25,861 nucleotides of DNA from CAZMJP01 sp964566895 (GTDB taxonomy: Bacteria > Patescibacteriota > Patescibacteriia > UBA2591 > UBA6264), in assembly GCA_964566895.1 (NCBI GenBank), contig CAZMJP010000010.1, positions 1 through 25,861 of the forward strand. The letters run 5' to 3'. Positions 13,580-21,329 of the stretch are shown here, piece by piece. The notes beneath the pieces are model-generated. The model was not told the origin of the DNA, searched no databases, and saw only the letters and a program-made list of their open reading frames with translations. Every line of letters begins with the position of its first letter. Position 1 is the stretch's first letter. A program made the translations under genes and the position numbers.

Positions 13580-13607
13580 TTGACTCTTGACTAACTTATG
13601 CTATAAT
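13580..13607 (+). promoter_or_regulatory. Promoter of clpB
   Basis: TTGACT (13580-13585) and TATAAT (13602-13607) are 16 bp apart. The predicted start near 13614 gives a leader of about 32 nt without SD. No CIRCE operator (TTAGCACTC inverted repeat) or sigma32-type promoter is visible, so heat-shock control by HrcA is not supported. Confidence 0.7.
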
Positions 13608-13645
13608 AGTAAATATGCGTTAATTTGGATTAATTCGTCTCATTT

Positions 13646-16258
13646 ATGAATAATTTTACTATTAAAGCCCAGGAAGCAATTCAAGCGGCGCATAATATCG
13701 CCATGGAGAATAGCCAGCAACAGGTAGATAACCCTCATTTAATACTTGCCTTAATTAGTCAAGAGGAGGGTGTTGTTTTGGCTCTTTTAAAAAAATTGGA
13801 GGTTAATGTAGATAAGTTAGAAACAAAAATAATTAGTCTAATCAAACGTCTGCCACAAATTAAAATAGGGGGAGAAGGACAATTGGCAGAAATTTTCATT
13901 ACTCCCCTACTCCAAAGAACCATTATTCAGGCGACTAAAGAAGCTCACCAACTTAAGGATGAATACGTCAGCACTGAACACTTGTTTTTGGCTCTACTTT
14001 ATCTCGCTTCGCCAATAAAGAATCTTCTTAAGGAATTCGGACTTGATTACGATAAAATATTAAAGATACTGGCTGAAGTTAGAGGCTCGGAAAGAGTTAC
14101 TGAACCGGAGCCAGAAAGTAAATATCAAGCCCTGGAAAAATACACTATAAACCTAACTGGGATGGCTCGGAGCGGAAAAATCGACCCGATTATTGGTCGG
14201 GACGATGAAATTCGGCGGGTTATTCAAGTATTGAGCCGCCGAACCAAGAATAATCCCGTCTTGATCGGTGAAGCCGGGGTGGGAAAAACAGCCATTGTTG
14301 AAGGACTATCGCAGCGGATTGTTGATGGAGACGTTCCCGAATCTTTAAAGAATAAAGAATTGATTTCTTTAGATTTGGGCGGGTTAGTGGCCGGGACCAA
14401 ATTTAGGGGTGAGTTTGAAAACCGACTCAAAGCGGTTTTAAGAGAAATAAAACGTTCGGGTAATTATGTTCTTTTTATCGATGAGCTGCACACTTTGGTT
14501 GGAGCCGGCGGGGCCGAAGGAGCAATTGACGCTTCAAATATGCTTAAACCGGCTTTAGCTCGAGGCGAATTGCATTGTGTTGGGGCGACTACTTTAAAAG
14601 AGTATCAAAGATATATTGAAAGAGATGCCGCTTTAGAGCGCCGTTTTCAACAGGTCTACGTCAGTGAGCCAACGATTGAAGATACGATTGCTATTTTAAG
14701 GGGGATAAAAGAAAAATACGAAGTCCATCATGGCATCAGAATTACCGACAGCGCTTTAATTTCAGCTGCCCGACTTTCCCATCGTTATATCACTGATCGA
14801 TTTCTGCCCGATAAAGCAATTGACCTAATGGACGAAGCCGCGGCGTCTTTAAGAATGGAGATTGAAAGTCAGCCCGAAGAGTTGGATAAACTGAAAAGAA
14901 GAATTCGTCAATTGGAGTTAGAGACAACTGTTTTAAAAAAAGACAAAGAAGGAAAAGAGCAAACGCAAAAACTTAAAAAAGAGATGGCTAATTTGAAAGA
15001 AAAAATCAAAAATTTTGAGATTCGCTGGAAAACGGAAAAAGATATTATCACTGATATCCACAGAATGAAAGAAGAAACAGATAAGTTAAAACAGCAATCT
15101 GAGATCGCTGAGCGCGAAGCAAACTTGCAAAAAGTGGCTGAAATAAAGTACGGTAAAATCCCAGAATTAGAAAAGAAAATAATCATCGGACAGAAAAAGC
15201 TAGCCAAAATTCAAAAAAATCAACGAATCCTTAAGGAGGAAATCGGCGAAGAAGAGATTGCCCGCGTTGTCTCGCACTGGACAGGGATTCCGGTTTCAAA
15301 AATGTTAGAAGAAGAAACAAAAAAATTGGCTCGGATGGAACAAGAAATCCATCGACGTTTAGTCAACCAAACTGAAGCAGTAAATGTTGTCGCCAATGCT
15401 ATTAGACGTTCGCGGGCCGGAATTTCTGAAGAAAGTCGTCCAATTGGGTCGTTCATTTTCCTCGGTCCAAGCGGTGTTGGTAAGACAGAATTAGCTAAAA
15501 GTTTAGCTGAATTTTTATTCAATACGGAGAATGCCTTAGTTCAGTTAGATATGTCTGAATATATGGAGAAACACACCGTTTCTAAAATGATTGGTTCGCC
15601 GCCTGGTTATGTCGGCTATGAAGAAGGAGGCCAATTGACAGAGATAGTCAGACGACGGCCTTATAGCGTCATTCTCTTTGACGAGATTGAGAAAGCTCAC
15701 CCAGAAGTTTTCAATATATTACTCCAAATTTTAGATAACGGACGTTTAACTGACGCTAAGGGACGGATGGTTAATTTTAAAAATACGGTTATTATTATGA
15801 CTTCTAATCTCGGCGGCGATTTGATTAAAGATTATGCCAAAAAAGCCAGTTTCGGCTTTACATCAGAACAAGAAAAAAAGACCTCCCAAGAGTTAATTGA
15901 AGAGAAGATTCATCAAACCCTCAAGGAAACTTTCAAGCCGGAATTTTTAAACCGAATTGACGAAATTATTATCTTCAAACCCTTAAGCAAATCTGATATT
16001 AAACAAATTGTTAATCTTCAATTAAAAAAAGTAATCAAGAGATTAAAGGATAAAAAAATTAAGTTGAACATTTCTGAACCGGTGAAAGATATCTTAGCTG
16101 AATCAGGGTTTGACCCGATTTACGGGGCCAGACCTCTAAAGAGAGCTATTCAAAAACAAGTTCTCGACCCTTTATCTTTAAAGATTGTCAGTGGAGAAGC
16201 TCAAAATAAAAAAATCCTTAAAGTAGAGGTCAAAAGTAAGAAAATCGTGATAAAATAA
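13646..16258 (+). CDS. clpB: ClpB-type AAA+ disaggregase with a ClpC-like Gly-Phe loop
   Basis: This 870-residue Hsp100 ATPase pulls polypeptides through its hexamer pore. Order: double Clp N domain (about 1-145); AAA-1 with Walker A GEAGVGKT (208-215) and Walker B VLFIDE (275-280); a full-length coiled-coil M domain (about 403-530, including the ClpB hallmark KYGKIPELEK); AAA-2 with Walker A GPSGVGKT (607-614) and Walker B VILFDE (675-680); and the C-terminal D2-small domain. Length and M domain identify ClpB, the DnaK-assisted disaggregase. The region after TSNLGG carries an extra segment with SFGFTSEQ (735-742), in the place where ClpC and ClpA have the Gly-Phe loop that docks on ClpP; typical ClpB lacks it. 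The gene is monocistronic. No clpP or dnaK is in the window. Confidence 0.93.
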   Translation: MNNFTIKAQEAIQAAHNIAMENSQQQVDNPHLILALISQEEGVVLALLKKLEVNVDKLETKIISLIKRLPQIKIGGEGQLAEIFITPLLQRTIIQATKEAHQLKDEYVSTEHLFLALLYLASPIKNLLKEFGLDYDKILKILAEVRGSERVTEPEPESKYQALEKYTINLTGMARSGKIDPIIGRDDEIRRVIQVLSRRTKNNPVLIGEAGVGKTAIVEGLSQRIVDGDVPESLKNKELISLDLGGLVAGTKFRGEFENRLKAVLREIKRSGNYVLFIDELHTLVGAGGAEGAIDASNMLKPALARGELHCVGATTLKEYQRYIERDAALERRFQQVYVSEPTIEDTIAILRGIKEKYEVHHGIRITDSALISAARLSHRYITDRFLPDKAIDLMDEAAASLRMEIESQPEELDKLKRRIRQLELETTVLKKDKEGKEQTQKLKKEMANLKEKIKNFEIRWKTEKDIITDIHRMKEETDKLKQQSEIAEREANLQKVAEIKYGKIPELEKKIIIGQKKLAKIQKNQRILKEEIGEEEIARVVSHWTGIPVSKMLEEETKKLARMEQEIHRRLVNQTEAVNVVANAIRRSRAGISEESRPIGSFIFLGPSGVGKTELAKSLAEFLFNTENALVQLDMSEYMEKHTVSKMIGSPPGYVGYEEGGQLTEIVRRRPYSVILFDEIEKAHPEVFNILLQILDNGRLTDAKGRMVNFKNTVIIMTSNLGGDLIKDYAKKASFGFTSEQEKKTSQELIEEKIHQTLKETFKPEFLNRIDEIIIFKPLSKSDIKQIVNLQLKKVIKRLKDKKIKLNISEPVKDILAESGFDPIYGARPLKRAIQKQVLDPLSLKIVSGEAQNKKILKVEVKSKKIVIK

Positions 16259-16289
16259 GAAACTAAATAAAGATGATCAATAAAGTCAA

Positions 16290-16312
16290 AAACCGGATAA
16301 TCAAGCCGGTTT
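16290..16312 (+). terminator. Weak terminator hairpin after clpB
   Basis: AAACCGG (16290-16296) and CCGGTTT (16306-16312) form a 7-bp stem, but the following tract is only GAAATATTTTG. It lies 32 bp past the clpB stop and 16 bp before the next ATG, so read-through into the 16328 gene is likely. Confidence 0.45.
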
Positions 16313-16327
16313 GAAATATTTTGAAAT

Positions 16328-17746
16328 ATGCCTAAATTAGCAATAGCCTTAATGTTCCCTACTCTCATTATCATTGCTTTGTTTCCCTTAGCCGTTAAGG
16401 CTTACTACTTTGATCCGGACTATCTTATTTCTGACCACGATTTGACAAATCATCAAAGCATGAATTTGGAAGAAATACAAGACTTTTTACAACGGGCAGG
16501 CGGCACTTTAGGGACCTATTCAGTTGATGATATTGACGGCAAAAAAAAATCAGCTGCGGAAATAATTTATCGGGCTAGCCAAGAATATAAAATTAACCCC
16601 CAACTATTAATCACTTTAATCCAGCGAGAAAAAAGTTTAGTCACCAAAAAATCGCCTACCAAAGATGATTATAATTGGGCTACCGGTTTTACTTGTTATG
16701 ATTATAGCCGGCTAGTGTCAAAATTTCGAGGTTTTGCCCGCCAAGTAGATCGAGCTGCTTGGCGGTTTCGTTATTATTTAGAACATCCCTGGCAATTTCA
16801 ATTTCGGGTTGGGATTGAAACTAAAACATTAGTGAATAGCAAAGACAGCTGGCTGGTTCGGGAATATGGGAAGTTTATTATTCCAAAAAACGTAGCCACA
16901 GCCGGTCTTTATAACTATGCTCCTCATCTCTACGACAATTGGCTTTTCGGAGAAATCTGGCAAAAATGGTTTGCCAAAAAAGATGAAAAAATTCCTAACG
17001 GGACCTTGGTTAGGGTTGAAAATGAGGACGGCGTTTGGTTAATTCAAAATGACCAGAGAAGACCATTTCATTCAAAAAACGTCTTTTTGCTCAGCTATGA
17101 CTTTAAAGACGTAAAAGTTATTAGTCGGTCTGATTTTGAGGCCTATGAAATTGGTCAGCCAATGTCTTTTCCTAATTATTCTTTAGTTCAGTTTTGTCCT
17201 AATACTAATGGATTAGAGGAAACGGCTTGTTCGGGAGACATTTTTATGCTGGTTAGCGATGAAAAACGCCCCATCTCTGAAAAAGTATTCAAAGCCATCG
17301 GCTTTCGTCCAGAGGAAATTATCAAGGTTGATGAGTCCGACCTATCTTCTTATAAAATAGGTTCGGCTATCATCTCTCCTTATCCGACTGGCGCCCTACT
17401 TCAAAATAGCGATTCTAAAAGCGTCTATTACGTTAGAGAAGATATCAAATATCCAATTGTCGACGCTGAAATTTTAAATGCTAATTTTCCCTACAGTCAT
17501 ATTATTAAAGTCAGCCCCCAGGAACTGGCCGAGTTTAAAAACGGAGAACCAATTAGATTTAGAGATGGAACGTTAATTAAAACAGCCAGCAATCCGGCTG
17601 TTTACGTCATTAGTGAAGAAAAACGTTTACCCGTTTTCTCCGAAGAAACCTTTGAAGCCTTGGGCTATAGATGGGAGAGAATTATTATTGTCTCTGAACC
17701 TATTTTAAATATGCACTCTTTAGGCGAAGTATTGAGGATTGAATAA
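16328..17746 (+). CDS. Secreted lytic-transglycosylase-like protein with four C-terminal repeats
   Basis: This is a 472-residue exported protein. A signal peptide or anchor (about 5-25, ending AVKAYYF) precedes a helical domain (about 70-215) in which NPQLLITLIQREKSLV resembles the catalytic helix of lysozyme-like transglycosylases; E101 would be the general acid. The C-terminal half is four tandem repeats of about 58 residues (224-281, 283-350, 353-411, 413-472). Each runs GTLVxx, VYxI, xxKRPxxS, FxxLGF, IIxVxxxxLxxYxxGxP. Such repeats are frequent in surface proteins of candidate-phylum bacteria, where their role is unknown; cell-wall or surface attachment is a reasonable guess. Repeat 2 carries an extra loop with two Cys (290 and 301). 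The gene follows clpB closely and converges with nadK, whose stop is 3 bp away. Confidence 0.82.
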   Translation: MPKLAIALMFPTLIIIALFPLAVKAYYFDPDYLISDHDLTNHQSMNLEEIQDFLQRAGGTLGTYSVDDIDGKKKSAAEIIYRASQEYKINPQLLITLIQREKSLVTKKSPTKDDYNWATGFTCYDYSRLVSKFRGFARQVDRAAWRFRYYLEHPWQFQFRVGIETKTLVNSKDSWLVREYGKFIIPKNVATAGLYNYAPHLYDNWLFGEIWQKWFAKKDEKIPNGTLVRVENEDGVWLIQNDQRRPFHSKNVFLLSYDFKDVKVISRSDFEAYEIGQPMSFPNYSLVQFCPNTNGLEETACSGDIFMLVSDEKRPISEKVFKAIGFRPEEIIKVDESDLSSYKIGSAIISPYPTGALLQNSDSKSVYYVREDIKYPIVDAEILNANFPYSHIIKVSPQELAEFKNGEPIRFRDGTLIKTASNPAVYVISEEKRLPVFSEETFEALGYRWERIIIVSEPILNMHSLGEVLRIE

Positions 17747-17748
17747 AA

Positions 17749-18543
17749 TTAAAAAATTGTTAACTCAATTAATTTAGTTATTCTTGATGATCGAGTAACG
17801 ATAACCTCTTCGCCTTTTTGCAGCTTGTAGTCCTTCTGCCCGTCGGCTATGACATAGAGTAAATGTTGCCCGCCTCGCAGAGTCTTGATTTGAAAACGAG
17901 CGCTGGTTGGAATGACAAAAGCTTTGGTATTCGGCAAAAAATAATTTGATTCAAACAAAGCGTTGCAGGCAACCACGCTAAAGACATCAGTCATTAAAAT
18001 TGGGCCTCCGGAATAAACATTATAAGCAGTTGAGCCGATTTGAGTGGAAAGAATTATTCCATCGCCGACAACCTTAATCAACTCTCTCTTACTGCCGCGA
18101 CTGATTTTCAATTCCAGCCAGACGGCCCGATTAATTCCTCCAACAACTATTTCATTCAGGGCCTCAATTTCTTTAATCACCCTTTTTTGTCTTATTATTC
18201 TCGCTTTAATTCTAGTATATGAATTAACCGAAAAATTTCCGCTATTCAAAGAACCCAGGGCTTTAGTCAGGTCTTGTTTTTTTATCCGGCAAAGATAACC
18301 CTTATGACCTAAATTGACGCCAATTAAAGGAATTTCACAAGACGCCACTTCATTGGCTACGTGTAACATAGCCCCGTCTCCACCAAGGACTATTATCCAA
18401 TCTAATCCCCTTTTTAAAATCAATTGATTCAATTTAGTGAAGATTCGATAGTCTTTCTTGCGAATAAAATAATTCTCAATTTTCTCTGCTATAATTTTCG
18501 CTTCCGGTTTAGTTGTTTTGATAAGAATGGCTATTCTTTTCAT
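17749..18543 (-). CDS. nadK: NAD kinase
   Basis: This 264-residue cytoplasmic kinase phosphorylates NAD to NADP, the only route to NADP. Diagnostic motifs are present: the diphosphate-binding GGDG at residues 54-57 (IIVLGGDGAMLHVAN), GVNLGHKGYL (75-84), and the Gly-rich NAD-binding segment GDGIILSTQIGSTAYNVYSGGPI, where the family usually has TPTGSTAYslSaGGPI. Gln replaces the usual Pro-Thr in that stretch (TQIGST), a conservative variation. Size is normal for a bacterial enzyme. It has its own promoter (18597-18569) and lies tail to tail with the 16328 gene; no terminator is visible between them, so transcripts may overlap at their 3' ends. Confidence 0.94.
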   Translation of the reverse strand: MKRIAILIKTTKPEAKIIAEKIENYFIRKKDYRIFTKLNQLILKRGLDWIIVLGGDGAMLHVANEVASCEIPLIGVNLGHKGYLCRIKKQDLTKALGSLNSGNFSVNSYTRIKARIIRQKRVIKEIEALNEIVVGGINRAVWLELKISRGSKRELIKVVGDGIILSTQIGSTAYNVYSGGPILMTDVFSVVACNALFESNYFLPNTKAFVIPTSARFQIKTLRGGQHLLYVIADGQKDYKLQKGEEVIVTRSSRITKLIELTIF

Positions 18544-18568
18544 ATTTATGATATATTTTTATGTTTTT

Positions 18569-18597
18569 AGTATACCTTAGTTTTTAATGAAAAGCAA
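18569..18597 (-). promoter_or_regulatory. Promoter of nadK
   Basis: On the minus strand TTGCTT (18597-18592) and TATACT (18574-18569) are 17 bp apart. The predicted start near 18562 leaves about 18 nt of leader without SD. It is back to back with the promoter at 18600-18628. Confidence 0.65.
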
Positions 18598-18599
18598 AC

Positions 18600-18628
18600 T
18601 TGAAAAATACGCTTAAAACTGTTAAAAT
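18600..18628 (+). promoter_or_regulatory. Promoter giving a leaderless mRNA for the 18635 gene
   Basis: TTGAAA (18600-18605) and TAAAAT (18623-18628) are 17 bp apart, with TGT at 18620-18622 as extended -10. The ATG at 18635 lies 6 nt past the -10, exactly where transcription should begin. Confidence 0.75.
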
Positions 18629-18634
18629 AAGAGT

Positions 18635-19108
18635 ATGGTTAAAAAAGAAAACAAGAAGAAGACAACAGATAAAAAAGAGAAAAAAAGAAAAGATCAGGAA
18701 ACGGCAATTCAAAAAATTGTTAACCATTATTTTTACAGCAAAGGTCTATCTTTAGAACAGATTAAAAAAGACGCGAAAAAGAAAAAAATAATTTATTCAC
18801 GTTTTACCCGTCCGGCCAAACAACTTTTAGAATTAGCCGGTTCAGTTAAAAAAGCAAAGTTAGCTATCAACAAAGTAGCCGATTGGGCTAAATCAAGAAA
18901 CCTTGATTACGCTATTGAGACCGTGTTTAAAAAGTGGCTGGAATTGGACCGTTTAAAACCGAAGGAAATCGTTAAAAAACCGTTTTATCAAGGTAGCCCG
19001 ATGATTTGGAGTCAAACAAAGGAGAAATGGTATGTCGTCAGTGAAGACGGCGAATGGCGCGAATTTGCCGGCCAGGAAAAAGAAATTGAATGGAGGCTTA
19101 ACAAATAA
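18635..19108 (+). CDS. Lys-rich conserved unknown protein
   Basis: This 157-residue cytoplasmic protein has an extremely Lys-rich first 25 residues (KKENKKKTTDKKEKKRK). A helical central part follows (about 25-105) with YSRFTRPAKQLLELAG and KVADWAKSRNLDYAIETVFKKWLELD. A C-terminal Trp-rich strand region (about 120-157) contains MIWSQTKEKWYVVSEDGEWREFAG. I recall similar proteins as conserved hypotheticals in candidate-phylum genomes, but no function is established. The basic tail suggests nucleic-acid binding, which is inference. The start is fixed by the promoter, as the mRNA is probably leaderless. It is monocistronic, ending at a perfect palindromic terminator. Confidence 0.85.
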   Translation: MVKKENKKKTTDKKEKKRKDQETAIQKIVNHYFYSKGLSLEQIKKDAKKKKIIYSRFTRPAKQLLELAGSVKKAKLAINKVADWAKSRNLDYAIETVFKKWLELDRLKPKEIVKKPFYQGSPMIWSQTKEKWYVVSEDGEWREFAGQEKEIEWRLNK

Positions 19109-19111
19109 TAA

Positions 19112-19135
19112 AAAGATGGTTTTAAAACCATCTTT
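19112..19135. terminator. Palindromic terminator between convergent genes
   Basis: A perfect 24-nt palindrome pairs AAAGATGGTTTT (19112-19123) with AAAACCATCTTT (19124-19135). It lies 4 bp past the stop of the 18635 gene and about 18 bp past the stop of thyX, serving both. Confidence 0.75.
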
Positions 19136-19153
19136 CTGACCTTCAAACGTAGT

Positions 19154-19870
19154 TTAATTAACCTTTTTGAAAAATCTTAATCCGTTCTGGTCTTTACCGG
19201 CTTCCACAAAATCATCAAAAATTCCGGGAATAATTTCTTTAACCCTCTCCAGCAAGTCCCCCATTACTTTTCTGATTTCCCAATGGGCAAACATTGAGGT
19301 TCTCATTTCAAAGATATGACGCCATTCGCGAAAATTGGCGGAGATGACAATCTGAGATTTTATGCCGATCGGCAAGAATTGCCGGGCTTCTTCCGGCAGC
19401 CAGCCCGCTTTCCTTAAAGCCCGGTAGAACTGCTCGTATTCTTGAAACATTTCTTGCGGAGACATTTTCCGTCCATCAACCAACTTAATTTTCTTTTTTT
19501 CATCCTGATGAGGAGGAACTACACATTTAAGTTCGAATTTCTCCAGATCAATCCCCTCTCCTTCTTTGGCATAATCCACATATCTGGTTGATTCTTGGGA
19601 AATAGCTGTTAGGCGATGACGAACCTGTTCATGAGTGAAACCGCGGGAAAGATTGTTGAATTGAACGGTTAGACAACTGTGCTCTAAAACGCTTTCATGC
19701 CCCCGTTTGATCAGCATTTTGACGAATTTTTTCGCCGTTTCTTGATTTACTACCTCTTTTTGCGACTGATAACAGGTCCGGCCCGCTTTTTCAATCCTTA
19801 ACAACTGATTTTTTAATTCCGCCCTGGGGGTTAAGATTTTAAAACTACCCGCGTTTTTAAGAATCTTCAT
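19154..19870 (-). CDS. thyX: Flavin-dependent thymidylate synthase
   Basis: This 238-residue ThyX makes dTMP from dUMP using methylene-tetrahydrofolate, FAD and NADPH. The ThyX signature RHR-x7-S-x-R is intact as RHRLTAISQESTRY (residues 84-97). Other family features include GHESVLEHSCLTVQF, where the His residues lie near FAD, and FREWRHIFEMRTSMFAHWEIR near the C-terminus, with the Arg residues that bind dUMP. Length is normal. AAAGGAG lies 9 nt upstream of the ATG, one of the two clear ribosome sites in the window. It is divergent from fmt, with the two promoters overlapping. A ThyX rather than ThyA implies little need for dihydrofolate reductase; neither folA nor thyA is in the window. Confidence 0.96.
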   Translation of the reverse strand: MKILKNAGSFKILTPRAELKNQLLRIEKAGRTCYQSQKEVVNQETAKKFVKMLIKRGHESVLEHSCLTVQFNNLSRGFTHEQVRHRLTAISQESTRYVDYAKEGEGIDLEKFELKCVVPPHQDEKKKIKLVDGRKMSPQEMFQEYEQFYRALRKAGWLPEEARQFLPIGIKSQIVISANFREWRHIFEMRTSMFAHWEIRKVMGDLLERVKEIIPGIFDDFVEAGKDQNGLRFFKKVN

Positions 19871-19920
19871 GGTTTTTTCTCCTTTTTAGATTTAACTATT
19901 TATCGTTTATCTATTATCTA

Positions 19921-19954
19921 TATAGTACTATATCATTAATCAATCATTTGTCAA
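19921..19954. promoter_or_regulatory. Overlapping divergent promoters of thyX and fmt
   Basis: For thyX (minus): TTGACA (19954-19949), a 16-bp spacer and TATAGT (19932-19927). For fmt (plus): TATAGT (19921-19926), with a poor -35. The two -10 hexamers abut as a perfect 14-bp palindrome, ATATAGT-ACTATAT (19920-19933). The thyX leader is about 50 nt and the fmt leader about 25 nt. The thyX side is well supported; the fmt side is inferred from symmetry. Confidence 0.6.
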
Positions 19955-19957
19955 GAT

Positions 19958-20950
19958 ATGTCTCAATCTTCATATAAAGTAATATTTTTTGGCACTCCTG
20001 AATTTGCCTCTTTAATACTGGAAAGATTAGCCAAGAGCGAATTTAAACCTTTATTAGCGGTTACGGCTCCGGATAAACCAGCCGGGAGAAGACAGGTTCT
20101 CTCTCCGTCGCCAGTTAAAAAAACGGCTTTAAAGCATAAAATTAATCTTCTTCAGCCCGCATTTTTAACGAATAACCCAGATATCATCAATCAATTGTCG
20201 TCATTTAAACCGGATTTGTTTATTTTAGCCGCTTACGGTTTAATTCTGCCCAAAGAAATCTTAGGCATTCCAAAACACGGCTCGCTTAATATTCACCCGT
20301 CTCTTTTGCCTAAGTATCGCGGAGCTTCGCCAATTCAAGAGGCCATCTTAAACGGGGATAAAAAAACAGGGATAAGTATTATTTTAATGGACGAAAAAAT
20401 CGATCACGGGCCAATAATTTCAGATTCCCGATTTCAGATTTCAGATTTAAAAATAACGTCTCCAATTTTGTCCGATAAACTTGCTAATTTAGGCGGCCAG
20501 TTGCTAATTGAAACCTTGCCTAAATGGTTAGCCGGGAAAATCAAGCCGGTTCCCCAAGACCATTCAAAAGCTATTTTTACTAAAAAAATTACTAAAGAGG
20601 ATGGAAAAATTGATTGGAGAAAATCGGCTGATGAAATTGAAAGAATGGTTAGGGCTTATCAGCCTTGGCCAGGCGCATTTACGACTATAAAACTTGGCTT
20701 ATCAAATTTAAACAGTAAAAAATTAAAAATCATTAAATCAGAAGTTTTAGATATTAAACATGGTAAAAAGCCGGGGGCAATTTTCCTCAGAGAAAATTTA
20801 CCCCCCTCTGGGGGGGGTAAAGAGTTAGGTGTAACTTGTCAAAAGAACGTTTTAATCTTAAAGCAAATTCAACTTGAAGGGAAAGAACCAACCACCGGAC
20901 AATCTTTTTTAAATGGTTATCCTGAAATAACTAAGGCGGTTTTAAGGTAA
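19958..20950 (+). CDS. fmt: Methionyl-tRNA formyltransferase
   Basis: This 330-residue enzyme formylates initiator Met-tRNA with 10-formyl-tetrahydrofolate. The N-terminal FFGTPEFAS (10-18) and the active-site stretch SLNIHPSLLPKYRGASPIQ are intact, with catalytic N111, H113 and D149 (in MDEKIDHGP) all present. The C-terminal OB-fold domain begins near residue 205 (FTKKITKEDGKIDW). Within it, residues 281-289 (NLPPSGGGK) are encoded by a C6/G7-rich palindrome (20797-20821) and look like an inserted loop; the protein is somewhat longer than the usual 310-315. The start follows the divergent thyX/fmt promoter and has no SD. Formylation of the initiator fits with an otherwise bacterial initiation system that relies on leaderless or SD-less mRNAs. 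Confidence 0.95.
   Translation: MSQSSYKVIFFGTPEFASLILERLAKSEFKPLLAVTAPDKPAGRRQVLSPSPVKKTALKHKINLLQPAFLTNNPDIINQLSSFKPDLFILAAYGLILPKEILGIPKHGSLNIHPSLLPKYRGASPIQEAILNGDKKTGISIILMDEKIDHGPIISDSRFQISDLKITSPILSDKLANLGGQLLIETLPKWLAGKIKPVPQDHSKAIFTKKITKEDGKIDWRKSADEIERMVRAYQPWPGAFTTIKLGLSNLNSKKLKIIKSEVLDIKHGKKPGAIFLRENLPPSGGGKELGVTCQKNVLILKQIQLEGKEPTTGQSFLNGYPEITKAVLR
20797..20821. repeat. GC-rich palindrome embedded in fmt
   Basis: TTTACCCCCC (20797-20806) is mirrored by GGGGGGTAAA (20812-20821) around a 5-nt loop, inside otherwise AT-rich coding sequence. It encodes the low-complexity stretch LPPSGGGK. The form suggests a small insertable palindromic element, or a coding-strand hairpin. Confidence 0.7.
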
Positions 20951-20956
20951 TTGTTC

Positions 20957-21235
20957 TTAAACCCGCGGTCTTAATTCTCCTTCATTTACCTCTTCGGGAG
21001 CTGATTCAGGCTCTTCTTTGGTTTCTGCCGGAGTCGGACTTTCTGGTTGAGGAGCAATAGCTGGTAATTTTCTTTCTTTGCCGGCAAATGCTAAGATAAT
21101 AAAAATTAAACCAATGGCAGCCAAAAGTATAGCCAACCAGTAAGAAACGGCCGTGAAGAGACGTAAAGCTAGGGCGGCTACTACTAGGATAACACCAATA
21201 ATTAACTTAACACTTTTCCCGTTCATAAACTTCAA
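20957..21235 (-). CDS. Small two-helix membrane protein with acidic Pro-rich tail
   Basis: I do not recognise this 92-residue protein. Two hydrophobic helices (about residues 9-28 and 32-52) form a hairpin. A tail of about 40 residues rich in Pro and Glu follows (APQPESPTPAETKEEPESAPEE), ending in RPRV. A second ATG at 21226 is an alternative start. It has its own well-formed promoter (21310-21282), so it is not simply co-transcribed with PBP2 upstream. It converges with fmt, whose stop is 7 bp away, and no terminator hairpin is evident between them. Confidence 0.8.
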   Translation of the reverse strand: MKFMNGKSVKLIIGVILVVAALALRLFTAVSYWLAILLAAIGLIFIILAFAGKERKLPAIAPQPESPTPAETKEEPESAPEEVNEGELRPRV

Positions 21236-21281
21236 ATTTATTAGTTAATTAGATTATTTGATCGGAAAACCGACTCTTCAT

Positions 21282-21310
21282 ATTATATCAAATTTATTTT
21301 CAAAGAGCAA
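21282..21310 (-). promoter_or_regulatory. Promoter of the 20957-21235 gene
   Basis: On the minus strand TTGCTC (21310-21305) and TATAAT (21287-21282) are 17 bp apart, with TGA as extended -10. The predicted start near 21275 gives a leader of about 40 nt. Confidence 0.7.
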
Positions 21311-21329
21311 GACGTAATGTGGAAAAGTT

